From: Avibacterium paragallinarum
GTDB taxonomy: Bacteria; Pseudomonadota; Gammaproteobacteria; Enterobacterales; Pasteurellaceae
Reading direction: 5' to 3'
Assembly (NCBI RefSeq): GCF_900450705.1
Contig: NZ_UGHK01000002.1
Span: 1,368,970 to 1,432,969 of the forward strand
Length of the DNA stretch: 64,000 nucleotides
In this document: positions 41,275 to 49,459 of the stretch, in pieces
Position numbering within the stretch: position 1 is the first letter of the stretch
How the letters are laid out: each line of letters opens with the position of its first letter
Position numbers and translations under genes: made by a program
Notes under the pieces: generated by a model
Told to the model about the DNA's origin: nothing
Databases searched by the model: none
The model's input: the letters and a program-made list of their open reading frames with translations, nothing else

Positions 41275-41907
41275 ATGATATTTTCCCAAAAAACCTTTTT
41301 TAGCTTAATGTTATCAGCGGTGATGGCGATGCCGTTGCAAGCCAAGAATTTGATTATCTATTTCTCTCAGCCCGAAAGTTACACCCAAGATCAGCTGGTT
41401 GATGGCGTTTCGGGAGCGAGTAAGTTGGTGAAAGATGGCGAAATGCTTGGGGCAAATGAATATTTGGCGAAGGAAATTCAAAAAAACACTGGCGGTGAAT
41501 TATTCCATTTGGAAACGGTGCAAACCTATCCAACAATACATCAGCCATTGTTAGACTTTGCCCAAACCGAGCAACGCAAAAATATCAAGCCTGCCTTGAA
41601 AGCCCTGCCGAATTTAGCGGAGGTAGATAGGGTCTTCTTGGTTTATCCGATTTGGTGGTATCAAATGCCGATGCCGCTTTATTCTTTACTGGAACAAGTG
41701 GATTTTAGCGGAAAAGAGATCGTGCCAGTTGTGGGACACGGCGGTAGTCGCTTAGGCGGAACGGACAGACAAATCCAACAGCTTCAGCCGCAAGCCAACG
41801 TGAAAGCAGGCTTTGAAGCCTACCTACATAAAACCGTTAGAGCAGAGCCTGAAGTGGAAAAACGCTTAGCTACTTTTTTACAGCAAAATGGTTACACGAA
41901 AAATTAA
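41275..41907 (+). CDS. Secreted flavodoxin-like protein
   Basis: 210 aa from ATG 41275 (MIFSQKTFFSLMLSAVMAMP), with GAGGA upstream; an upstream in-frame ATG is weaker. A signal peptide ends at LQA-K, followed at once by the flavodoxin beta strand NLIIYFSQPESYT; YPIWWYQMPMPLYSLLEQ and VGHGGSRLGGTDRQIQQLQP belong to the flavodoxin_4 fold. A flavin reductase or quinone-linked electron carrier outside the cytoplasm is likely. Followed, after a 91-bp inverted-repeat element, by a DUF4405 membrane protein. Confidence 0.8.
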   Translation: MIFSQKTFFSLMLSAVMAMPLQAKNLIIYFSQPESYTQDQLVDGVSGASKLVKDGEMLGANEYLAKEIQKNTGGELFHLETVQTYPTIHQPLLDFAQTEQRKNIKPALKALPNLAEVDRVFLVYPIWWYQMPMPLYSLLEQVDFSGKEIVPVVGHGGSRLGGTDRQIQQLQPQANVKAGFEAYLHKTVRAEPEVEKRLATFLQQNGYTKN

Positions 41908-41998
41908 AGTCGTTTAAGTTCAAAATAAGACAAGGCAACGAGCCGCAGACAGTACAGCAAGGCGATGTAATGCCGTATTGTTTTGAAATCAAACGACT
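41908..41998. repeat. 91-bp MITE-like element resembling a Neisseria repeat
   Basis: Ends AGTCGTTTAAGTTCAAAA and, reversed, AGTCGTTTGATTTCAAAA are near-perfect inverted repeats. The interior reads GACAAGGCAACGAGCCGCAG, then ACAGTAC and GGCGATGTAATGCCGTATTG; I recall a dispersed Neisseria repeat with GACAAGGCGACGAGCCGCAG and GGCGAGGCAACGCCGTACTG. It begins right after the flavodoxin stop codon. No 2-3 bp duplication is clear. Confidence 0.65.
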
Positions 41999-42078
41999 AA
42001 ATACAAGAAAACCGTGGGCCTCCTATCGCTCATTGACAAAATGGCGTTATGGCTCGCCCTTCACACTACGGATTGTTA

Positions 42079-42765
42079 ATGAAAAAGAAAACGCTTTTCC
42101 AGCTTGCACAAGATTTGGTAATGACGGCGGTATTGCTGTCATTATTTGGCTATCATTTGTATGACGAAAGCACGCACGAATGGCTTGGCATCGCCTTTTT
42201 TGCCCTGATTATTTCTCATCTCGCATTGAATACTTGGTGGCTCAAAACGCTGTTTTCAGCCAACCCTACCCCTTATAGCCTGTTGCAATACAGCATTAAT
42301 TTCACCACATTTTTATTATTTTTCACCGCCTGTATCAGCGGCATAATGTTGTCTAAACACCTGCTGGCGGAGATGCCGTTCCATTCCACCAGCGATCTAA
42401 TACGAAAAGTCCATATGACCAGCACCCACTGGCTGCAAATAATGATCGGCGTTCATCTCGGCTTACATTGGAAAATCATCGCCAATTTACTGGCGAATGT
42501 TTACCGCCTAGACCTCGATCACTGGCTTGCCCGCAAGCTCATTCCCGCTTGCTGGCTCATCATCGCCGCCTATGGCGTGTTGATCTTCCTACAGAGGGAT
42601 TTATTGCCTTATCTATTGCTACAAGTGGATTTCGCCTACTTCAGCTATGGTGAATCTCAAGGAATTTTTTATTTTGATTTTTTCACCATTTTAATTGCCA
42701 CAGCTTACGCCACAAGAGGGGCGATCTGGGGATTGTTCTTTAGAAAAAAGAAGGCGTTAGCTTGA
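42079..42765 (+). CDS. DUF4405 cytochrome-b-like membrane protein
   Basis: 228 aa from ATG 42079 (MKKKTLFQLAQDLVMTAVLL). Six or so hydrophobic segments with paired histidines (FGYHLYDESTHEW, IISHLALNTWW, VHMTSTHWLQIMIGVHLGLH), fitting DUF4405, now often called flavinylation-associated cytochrome. It probably passes electrons across the membrane, which suits the secreted flavodoxin next door. Shine-Dalgarno is weak. Confidence 0.75.
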   Translation: MKKKTLFQLAQDLVMTAVLLSLFGYHLYDESTHEWLGIAFFALIISHLALNTWWLKTLFSANPTPYSLLQYSINFTTFLLFFTACISGIMLSKHLLAEMPFHSTSDLIRKVHMTSTHWLQIMIGVHLGLHWKIIANLLANVYRLDLDHWLARKLIPACWLIIAAYGVLIFLQRDLLPYLLLQVDFAYFSYGESQGIFYFDFFTILIATAYATRGAIWGLFFRKKKALA

Positions 42766-43132
42766 GGCGGTTGAAGACGATTATTTTTCTTGCTCAAATA
42801 AACAGCACTCGAATTTACCTAGTGCAAAAATTGTGTAGCGGGGCGACATAGCAAAAAATTACCCAAAAAAACACCGCACTTTTGGATTAAAACATAAAAG
42901 TGCGGTACTTTTTTCGCATCGTTTTTTAAATACGCTTCGTCTATTCTTAAGGCAAGTTCACACCAGCGGTTAAAATAGACCTCGCTTGTTAAGAGAACGC
43001 AAAACACACCACACCCAAAATGCGGTCGGATTTTCACCTTTTTTTGCGATCTACATAGAAAAAATGCCCTTTTTCCCTTGCCAGCTTTGCAAATGGCATT
43101 AGACTAAACAGAATTTCAGTTAAGGAGTTTGT
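42766..43132. other. Intergenic region of 367 bp with an inverted USS pair
   Basis: No gene recognised. Contains ACCGCACTTTT (42873-42883) and AAAAGTGCGGT (42896-42906), a perfect 11-bp stem made of two uptake signal sequences, serving as a terminator for both sides. The promoter of the RhuM gene presumably lies near 43080-43110. Confidence 0.6.
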
Positions 43133-44137
43133 ATGACCAAATCGGAAATTGTTTCTTCAGTGGCGGAATATCTCACCTTTATGACCGCTACAGGCGAGAG
43201 CCAAGTTAATGCCATTTATGCGGACGAAAATGTTTGGTTGAGTCAAAAAATGATGGGGCAGCTTTATGATATAGAGTCGCATACTGTAACCTATCATCTG
43301 CAAAAAATATTTGCAGACAATGAGTTATCGGAAAATTCAGTTACTCGAAAATTTCGAGTAACTGCCGATGACGGTAAAAATTACCAGACCAAACACTACA
43401 ATCTTTCAGCGATTATTGCGGTGGGTTATAAAGTCAATTCCGAGCGAGCGGTGCAGTTTCGCAAATGGGCGACTGAGATTATTCAAACCTACACCATCAA
43501 AGGTTTTGCGATGGACGATGAGCGGGTGAAAAATGACGGCACCCGTTTAGGCAAAAAGTATTTTGAAGAACAACTTGCCCGTATCCGAGAAATTCGCCTG
43601 TCAGAACGCAAGTTTTACCAAAAAATCACCGATATTTATGCGACTTCCATTGATTACGACCGCACCTCCACAGCGACTAAACGCTTTTTTGCCACCGTGC
43701 AAAACAAATTGCATTGGGCGATTCACGGTCATACCGCCGCAGAATTGATTGTAGAACGAGCAAACGCCAGCAAGCCGAATATGGGCTTGACCACTTGGAA
43801 AGACGCACCACAGGGCAAAATTTATCCTTTTGATGTGGTGGTGGCGAAAAATTATTTATCCGACAATGAATTAGCTCAACTGCAACGGCTGGTGTCCGCT
43901 TATTTGGATATGGCGGAAGATATGGCATTACGCCAAATTCCGATGACAATGCAAGATTGGGAAACAAGGCTCAATCGCTTTTTAGACGCCACCGACCGAG
44001 CCGTGTTGCAAGACGCCGGCAAAGTTACCGCCGAAATCGCCAGCGCCCACGCTTTAAGCGAGTTTGAAAAATATCGTGTTATTCAAGACCAGCATTTTGA
44101 AAGCGATTTTGACCGTTTGTTGAAAGGGGGAGAATGA
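43133..44137 (+). CDS. rhuM: RhuM-family protein
   Basis: 334 aa. VWLSQKMMGQLYDIESHTVT, YHLQKIFADNELSENSVTRK, FRKWATEIIQTYTIKGFAMD and TATKRFFATVQNKLHWAIHG are the Virulence_RhuM signature (Fic-partner/phage-associated family first seen in a Salmonella pathogenicity island). The N-terminal half is an antirepressor-like DNA-binding or Bro-N type region. Role unknown; often near restriction or toxin genes. AAGGAG upstream. Confidence 0.85.
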   Translation: MTKSEIVSSVAEYLTFMTATGESQVNAIYADENVWLSQKMMGQLYDIESHTVTYHLQKIFADNELSENSVTRKFRVTADDGKNYQTKHYNLSAIIAVGYKVNSERAVQFRKWATEIIQTYTIKGFAMDDERVKNDGTRLGKKYFEEQLARIREIRLSERKFYQKITDIYATSIDYDRTSTATKRFFATVQNKLHWAIHGHTAAELIVERANASKPNMGLTTWKDAPQGKIYPFDVVVAKNYLSDNELAQLQRLVSAYLDMAEDMALRQIPMTMQDWETRLNRFLDATDRAVLQDAGKVTAEIASAHALSEFEKYRVIQDQHFESDFDRLLKGGE

Positions 44138-44208
44138 AAGAGCGGTGGGATTTTTAGGGGATTTTGCGATTGCAAAAATTCAGAAACCCCACTGCTTTCT
44201 TTTCTATT

Positions 44209-44228
44209 CCCCCCCCCCACACACACAC
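44209..44228. repeat. C10 tract followed by five AC repeats
   Basis: Ten C (44209-44218) then ACACACACAC (44219-44228) in the 247-bp gap between the convergent RhuM and carboxylesterase genes. Both are hypermutable; being downstream of both genes, an effect on expression is not expected. Confidence 0.8.
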
Positions 44229-44384
44229 TCAAAACAAGCCTTAAATTGACTAAACTGCTCAAAAATGAGTAACTTTAAGGACTTTTATAAAAGTGAAATC
44301 AATTTAGTGATAAAAACACGCTCCAATCTCACCGCACTCACCGCACTTTATGTCATTCCCTTTGCTCCAAATAATGTTGCTCGG

Positions 44385-46031
44385 TTAATACTTCATATTC
44401 GGGGCGAGTAGGTGCATTAGGGCTTTGTCGTGATGTTGTTTGACTTCGGGTTGGTTGTCGAAAATCATCAGGTTGCCGTTTTCACGGGTGTAGGGCTGCC
44501 ATTGGGGTAAGCCTGTGGCGTTGGGGTTGCCTGTTTTGGCGAAGTTTGTCCACGCACGGCTCATTTTGGCGGCTAGGGCGTGGGCGGCTGCTCCGCCGCC
44601 TGTGGCTTGTTTCATTCGGTCGATGTTATTGAAAACAAAGGCGATTTCGGTGGTGTGGTAGCTCATTGGCATGCTGTTAAATACGGGCGTGTCCCAAGTG
44701 AAGAGGTATTGATACACAGGTGCGCCGCCTTGGTCAGCTTTGAGGCTGGCGGTTTTTAAGGCTGGGGCGCGTAAGAAGCTGTCCACATACAGGGCATCGG
44801 CGAGGCGGCGTTGTGGGTAGGCTTGTTTGAAAGCGGCGATCACGGCGGCGGTTTTGTCGCCATATTTGGCATTCAGCCGTTGTTGCACTTCCTCTTCGCT
44901 CCAAGTGAAACGGTTGCTTTTTTCGCTTTCTGCAAGGTTCAGTTGCAAGGGGAAGCTTTCCCATTCGGTTAAATTTGAGCCGATGAGGAGCGGAATATCT
45001 TTGGCGATGTCGGGGTATTTTTCGCCCACAGGTTGCGTTGGGATATAGTCGCTGTCCATTGTTGGCGACCAAGCCAGTGCGTAGCCGTTGCCACGAATGG
45101 CTGGGATTTTGCGTTGCTCGGCGATTTTTTTCATCGCTTGGCTGGCGGCTTGGTTGATTTGTTCGGGGCTAAATTGTTGTAATTTGCTCAAGTCTTTTTC
45201 GTTTACGCCCAAAATGGCGAGGGTTTCCGCTGCCACTTGCTGACCGATTTTCGGATCGGTGAGGGTCATACCCATTCGTTCCACCGCACCGCTTTCCACA
45301 ATGGCTTTTTGGAATAAGCCTTTCGCCGCAGGGGTTGCCATTAGGGTGAGGACTTTCGCCCCGCCGCCGCTTTCGCCAAAAATAGTGATGTTGTCAGGAT
45401 CTCCGCCGAACTGGGCGATATTTTGTTTCACCCATTGCAAGGCGGCGACTAAATCTTGAATGCCTAGATTGGCAGAGTGTTTGTAGGCTTCGCCGTAAGC
45501 GGAGAGATCCAAATGCCCCATTGCGTTGAGGCGGTGATTGAGCGACACCACAACCACATCGCCCGTGCGTGCGAGGTTTTCGCCGTCATAGCTGTCTAAA
45601 TCGTTAGACGCACCCGATTGAAAACCGCCGCCGTGAATCCACACCATCACCGCCCGTTTATTGCCGTCTGAAAGCGAGGGTGTCCAAATATTGAGGTTTT
45701 GGCATTGCTCGCTTTCGTGCATTTCGGGGCCGGTGAAGAAAAACGAACGTCCGCCCATCGGCACTTGTGAGCAGACATCGCCATAGGTGAGGGCGAGTTT
45801 TGTGCCTTGCCAAGTAACGGCGTGCGGTGGCATAAAGCGTTCGGCACGGGCATAAGGCACGCCTTTGTAAGTGTAAATGCCGTCTTGCACATAGCCTTGC
45901 AACTCGCCTGCTTGGGTCTGCACCACCACAATCCCAGCCCCTGCCTGCACGGGATCGGCGGCGTGGCTAAATGACGCAGTGCTGAGTAACACCGCTGAAA
46001 GTAAGGTAAGGGGGAAGCCTGTTGGTTTCAT
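44385..46031 (-). CDS. Secreted carboxylesterase type B
   Basis: 548 aa with signal peptide (MKPTGFPLTLLSAVLLSTAS, cleaved after SHA). GRSFFFTGPEMHESEQCQNL, the oxyanion motif VWIHGGGFQSGAS (about 128-140) and nucleophile elbow FGESGGGAKV (Ser about 217) are classical; a late His lies in MSYHTTEIAFVF (His about 454). Hydrolyses carboxylic esters, substrate unknown. It contains one exact Neisseria uptake core GCCGTCTGAA at 45663-45672. Downstream genes are hydrolase and reductase on the same strand. Confidence 0.85.
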   Translation of the reverse strand: MKPTGFPLTLLSAVLLSTASFSHAADPVQAGAGIVVVQTQAGELQGYVQDGIYTYKGVPYARAERFMPPHAVTWQGTKLALTYGDVCSQVPMGGRSFFFTGPEMHESEQCQNLNIWTPSLSDGNKRAVMVWIHGGGFQSGASNDLDSYDGENLARTGDVVVVSLNHRLNAMGHLDLSAYGEAYKHSANLGIQDLVAALQWVKQNIAQFGGDPDNITIFGESGGGAKVLTLMATPAAKGLFQKAIVESGAVERMGMTLTDPKIGQQVAAETLAILGVNEKDLSKLQQFSPEQINQAASQAMKKIAEQRKIPAIRGNGYALAWSPTMDSDYIPTQPVGEKYPDIAKDIPLLIGSNLTEWESFPLQLNLAESEKSNRFTWSEEEVQQRLNAKYGDKTAAVIAAFKQAYPQRRLADALYVDSFLRAPALKTASLKADQGGAPVYQYLFTWDTPVFNSMPMSYHTTEIAFVFNNIDRMKQATGGGAAAHALAAKMSRAWTNFAKTGNPNATGLPQWQPYTRENGNLMIFDNQPEVKQHHDKALMHLLAPNMKY

Positions 46032-46112
46032 TTAAATACTCCTTAAATTGTTAAACATTTCTTTTTGTTATGATGGGTAAAACTGCGGTCGTTTTCTACC
46101 GCACTTTTCATC

Positions 46113-47210
46113 TTAGCGATCTAAGCCTTTTGTTTTCAGCCATTGTGCTGCGAGGTCGGCGAGTTGTTGGTTGTTTTTTTCGCCCATTAGGAAATGGGAG
46201 TTGCCTTTAATGCCAATGTCGGGCAAATGCACCAGCGTGGCATCGCCGCCATGGCGGTTGATGGTATCGACAAATTGTTGTGCCATTGCCATTTCTGTGC
46301 CCCATTTGTCTTCACCCACGTTGTTTGAGCCGAGTTTGATGTAATCGCCGTAATACAGCACGATGGGGATTTGGGTGAGTTTTAAAAAGTCGTCCATTGG
46401 CACACCCATTGCAGTGGCAGATAAGTGTTCAAAACGTGCTTTTGTGATCTTAGGCATTTCCGTTTCGGGGAAGATAAACGGCGTGCCGCCTGGTTCATAG
46501 GCGATAATGGCTTTGACTTTGTCGCTGCGAATGGCGGCACACCAGCCGATTGTGCCGCCCATTGAGTGGGTTACCAAAACTGCACCATCGGTTTGATTGA
46601 CAAGTTTGGCGAGAACATCGGCGTTTAACTCGTTGTCCAAAGGCCCTGAGCCAACCGACCAGCTTTGTTGGAAGGCTTGATAGTTGGCTTCGCCTGCGGG
46701 GAATTGGGCGTTTGGCACGGGCTTGCCTTGTGCGTCAAAATGCCCAACGCGGGAGAGGATATAAAAGGTTTTGTCGCCATACATCGGGTTACTCGCCCAA
46801 GGGGTGGCAGGGTCGAGGGCTTGGGTGGAGAGGTTGGTTTCGCCACTGCGTGGTTGATCCAGCAAATACACCGAATAGCCTTTGCGTAAAAACAAGGTGT
46901 TGAAGCCCTCTCGACCGTCTACCGTGCTTTCCCAAGTGCGTTTGGATTGCGCACCGCCGTGCTGGAAAATCAGCGGATATTTTTTCGCATTCACGGGAAT
47001 TTGATAGTTCACATAGGCAAAATCGCCATAGGCACGCTGCCCATTGGGGGAGAGAAAATTCCGTTGGTTAAACTGCCCCTCGTGGGTAACATAACGCCCA
47101 CCCACCGTAAAACTGCCTTGTTTTTCAATGCTGATCGGGCTGGCAAAGGCGTAGGCGGTAAATGCCAACACGGCGGAAAGAATGAGGGTGTGTTTAAATT
47201 TTGATTTCAT
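46113..47210 (-). CDS. Secreted alpha/beta hydrolase (intact paralog)
   Basis: 365 aa from ATG 47210 (MKSKFKHTLILSAVLAFTAY) with AGGA upstream; signal peptide to about residue 24. GREGFNTLFLRKGYSVYLLD, VTHSMGGTIGWCAA (nucleophile Ser) and IGIKGNSHFLM (His) form the catalytic frame. It is the unbroken paralog of the gene at 37510 (shared starts SPI.IEKQGSF.VGG). Substrate unknown. Perhaps co-transcribed with the carboxylesterase 80 bp downstream. Confidence 0.85.
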   Translation of the reverse strand: MKSKFKHTLILSAVLAFTAYAFASPISIEKQGSFTVGGRYVTHEGQFNQRNFLSPNGQRAYGDFAYVNYQIPVNAKKYPLIFQHGGAQSKRTWESTVDGREGFNTLFLRKGYSVYLLDQPRSGETNLSTQALDPATPWASNPMYGDKTFYILSRVGHFDAQGKPVPNAQFPAGEANYQAFQQSWSVGSGPLDNELNADVLAKLVNQTDGAVLVTHSMGGTIGWCAAIRSDKVKAIIAYEPGGTPFIFPETEMPKITKARFEHLSATAMGVPMDDFLKLTQIPIVLYYGDYIKLGSNNVGEDKWGTEMAMAQQFVDTINRHGGDATLVHLPDIGIKGNSHFLMGEKNNQQLADLAAQWLKTKGLDR

Positions 47211-47337
47211 TATTTTTTCCTGATAAATCAATAGGCTTGAGGCGGTTAGTATAAGGTTTTTGCACAGCGATGATTAGTGGGGTTTTATTGGATAAGGTTG
47301 TGAATAAAATTCAATAATTTGGGGAGAATGGCATAAA

Positions 47338-47375
47338 AAAGTGCGGTGAAAAATGACCGCACTTTCAGACGGCAT
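47338..47375. terminator. Inverted USS pair overlapped by an exact Neisseria uptake sequence
   Basis: AAAGTGCGGT (47338-47347) and ACCGCACTTT (47356-47365) make a Pasteurellaceae USS hairpin; TTCAGACGGCAT (47364-47375), the exact complement of ATGCCGTCTGAA, overlaps its last two bases. The two uptake codes are thus fused. Confidence 0.7.
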
Positions 47376-47441
47376 TAAAATTGACAATGGGTTTGATCAC
47401 CAGCCATCGCCAGTTTTCTTTGCAATAGCATTTCGCTGCTT

Positions 47442-47456
47442 TTCAGGCTGCCTGAA
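47442..47456. repeat. Palindrome of two Neisseriaceae uptake dialects
   Basis: TTTTCAGGCTGCCTGAAAA contains AGGCTGCCTGAA on the plus strand (the dialect I recall for Simonsiella) and AGGCAGCCTGAA on the minus strand (the dialect I recall for Kingella). An AAGTGCGGT follows at 47457. It is followed by a GCCGTGCGGTATGCCACACGGC hairpin near 47500-47525 downstream of the reductase gene. Confidence 0.6.
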
Positions 47457-47540
47457 AAGTGCGGTGCATTTTTCACGCTGTTTTTTTAATGACAGTAAAA
47501 ACGCCGTGCGGTATGCCACACGGCGTTTTTCAATCTGGGT

Positions 47541-48291
47541 TTAGCCTCTCGCTTGTGCCAACCATTGCACCATTTTTGGATCGCGGTGATCGAAGATGAT
47601 TTCATCGCGGTTAAGTGTGGCGATGGCGGCGAGGTCTTGTGTGTCAAGGGTGAAATCCAAAATGTCGCGGTTTTCACGCATTCTTTCCACTTTCACTGAT
47701 TTTGGAATGATGGCGATACCGCGTTGGTTGAGCCAGCGATCCCCAAGATTGTTGCAAAATCCCCAGTTCTTTATGAAAGGCTAATTCCGCCTCACGCTGG
47801 TAGAACGGGTGGGTTTCGATTTGGTTCACGGCTGGCGCGGTGTCGTGGCAGGTGATAAGGTCGGCGAGGCGATCCATATGGAAATTGCTCACGCCAATGG
47901 CACGGGTTTTGCCTGCTTTTAATGCTGTTTCCATCGCATGCCATTCTTCGTGCACATCGCCGAAAGGCTGGTGCATTAAGTAGAGATCCACATAATCCAA
48001 GCCCAAACGGCGCAAGGATTCGTCAAGGGCTTTTTGTGTGCCGTTAAACGCATCTTGGCGTTGAATCCACAATTTGGTGGTAACGAAAATCTCTTCGCGA
48101 GGGATGCCGCTGGCTTTAATCGCACGCCCTACGCCCGCTTCGTTACCGTAAATGGCAGCGGTGTCGAGCAGGCGATAGCCTTGTTCAAGGGCGGATAAGA
48201 CGACTTGTTCCGTTTCTTCATCGCTCACTTGATACACGCCAAAGCCGATCATTGGTATTTCAATACCGTTGTTTAATGTTGCTGTTTTCAT
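47541..48291 (-). pseudogene. Aldo/keto reductase with internal deletion and frameshift
   Basis: Intact to about residue 175: MIGFGVYQVSDEETEQVVLS, DTAAIYGNEAGVGRAIK (Asp and Tyr), VTTKLW (Lys), LMHQPFGD (His). After GILQQS about 35 residues are missing; the tail WLNQRGIAIIPKSVKVERMR ... MVQWLAQARG is in another frame and ends at 47541. The NADPH-binding end is therefore out of frame and the gene is dead unless the assembly is wrong. Divergent from the LysR at 48408. Confidence 0.8.
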
Positions 48292-48407
48292 TTTTTACTC
48301 CTATGTGCTTTGAATGATGACATTATAGGGAGAAAATATTGTTTTGATTAGTGGGGTATTTTTTTGATAGCCTGTTGAATATTTTTCAACAATCAAAGAG
48401 AGCCAAG

Positions 48408-49295
48408 ATGATTGAAAATATGAATGAATTACGCAATTTTATTATTGTTGCACAAACTGCCAGTTTTACTAAAGCGGCTGCATATTTAGGCGTATCGACC
48501 TCAGCGTTAAGCCATTCTATGCGGAAATTGGAAGAACAGCTGAAAATAAAATTGTTTCATCGAACAACTCGCAGTGTTGCCACTACCGAAGCAGGTGAAC
48601 AACTTTTTAAACAACTTTTTCCATTATTTGAGAGTATTGAAGATAATGTTAATGCACTAAGTCATTTTCGTAACACGCTAAATGGAACATTACGTATTAA
48701 TGGGGCTGATCACGTTTTTCTCTATGTTATTTGGGATAAGCTATTAAGATTTATGGAAAAATATCCCGAAGTAAAATTAGAGCTAATCAGCGATATGAAA
48801 TTTACTGATATCGTAGCTGGGCGTTTTGATGCGGGGATTCGTTTAGGCAAAGAAGTAGATAAAGATATGATCGCCATCAGAATTTCAGATGATATGCAAA
48901 TGGCATTAATTGCAACGCCACAATATTTAGAACAATACGGAATTCCAAAAACAATTGATGATTTAACTTCACATCAATGTTTGTGTGTACGAATGCCAAC
49001 TTCTGAAGGTATTTTTCCTTGGGAATTTTGTATGCCAAAGGGTAAAGAAGTGGTTAAATTTATGCCATCGGGTCGATTCGTGGTGAATAATAATTTTCTT
49101 GCAAAAAAAGCCTGCTTATCTCATTTGGGGTTGGCATTAATGCCGAAAGACAGAGTGCTAAAAGAGCTTAAATCTGGTGAGATAGTCGAGGTGTTACAAA
49201 ATTATGCAATGCGTTACGAAGGTTATTATCTTTATTACCCTAATCGAAGACAGGATTCTCCGTTGTTTAAGGCTTTGGTGGAATGCTTGAAGTAA
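48408..49295 (+). CDS. LysR-family transcriptional regulator
   Basis: 295 aa from ATG 48408 (MIENMNELRNFIIVAQTASF). HTH FTKAAAYLGVSTSALSHSMR and LFHRTTRSVATTEAGEQLF; effector domain DIVAGRFDAGIRLGKEVDKD. It is the intact relative of the remnant at 37122 and is AT-rich, unlike the LysR at 40151. The 120-bp gap to the divergent reductase gene would hold the shared operator. Confidence 0.85.
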   Translation: MIENMNELRNFIIVAQTASFTKAAAYLGVSTSALSHSMRKLEEQLKIKLFHRTTRSVATTEAGEQLFKQLFPLFESIEDNVNALSHFRNTLNGTLRINGADHVFLYVIWDKLLRFMEKYPEVKLELISDMKFTDIVAGRFDAGIRLGKEVDKDMIAIRISDDMQMALIATPQYLEQYGIPKTIDDLTSHQCLCVRMPTSEGIFPWEFCMPKGKEVVKFMPSGRFVVNNNFLAKKACLSHLGLALMPKDRVLKELKSGEIVEVLQNYAMRYEGYYLYYPNRRQDSPLFKALVECLK

Positions 49296-49314
49296 AAAGT
49301 TTTTAGTATTTTTT

Positions 49315-49459
49315 TTGACATCCTCCCCGCCCTAAAGGACGGGGATTCCTACTAGTGCCCATTGCAAGCAATGGGCTACTCTCGGTGGGTTCTTGTTGCT
49401 GACCTCTCAATGAAGTTCACTTCACAAGCTCTACGGGCATGTCCTGCCCTGACATTTTA
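49315..49459 (-). ncRNA. Candidate omega RNA (reRNA) at the tnpB end
   Basis: The 145 bases after tnpB up to the right end contain a 9-bp stem GCCCATTGC-AA-GCAATGGGC (49357-49376) and the terminal GC-rich hairpin, ending GGATGTCAA. In this family the guide RNA of TnpB is made from here and runs past the element end into the flanking sequence. Not verified by expression. Confidence 0.5.

Noticed and set aside
44209-44228. Phase-variation switch at the C10/AC5 tract
   Set aside because: The tract lies downstream of both convergent genes, so length change should not alter promoter spacing or reading frame.
36046-48300. Neisseriaceae as the host organism
   Set aside because: The flanking core genes and IS-free regions carry the Pasteurellaceae AAGTGCGGT signal and Haemophilus-like bioG and rpmF-plsX contexts; the uptake sequences of Neisseria are confined to the accessory region.
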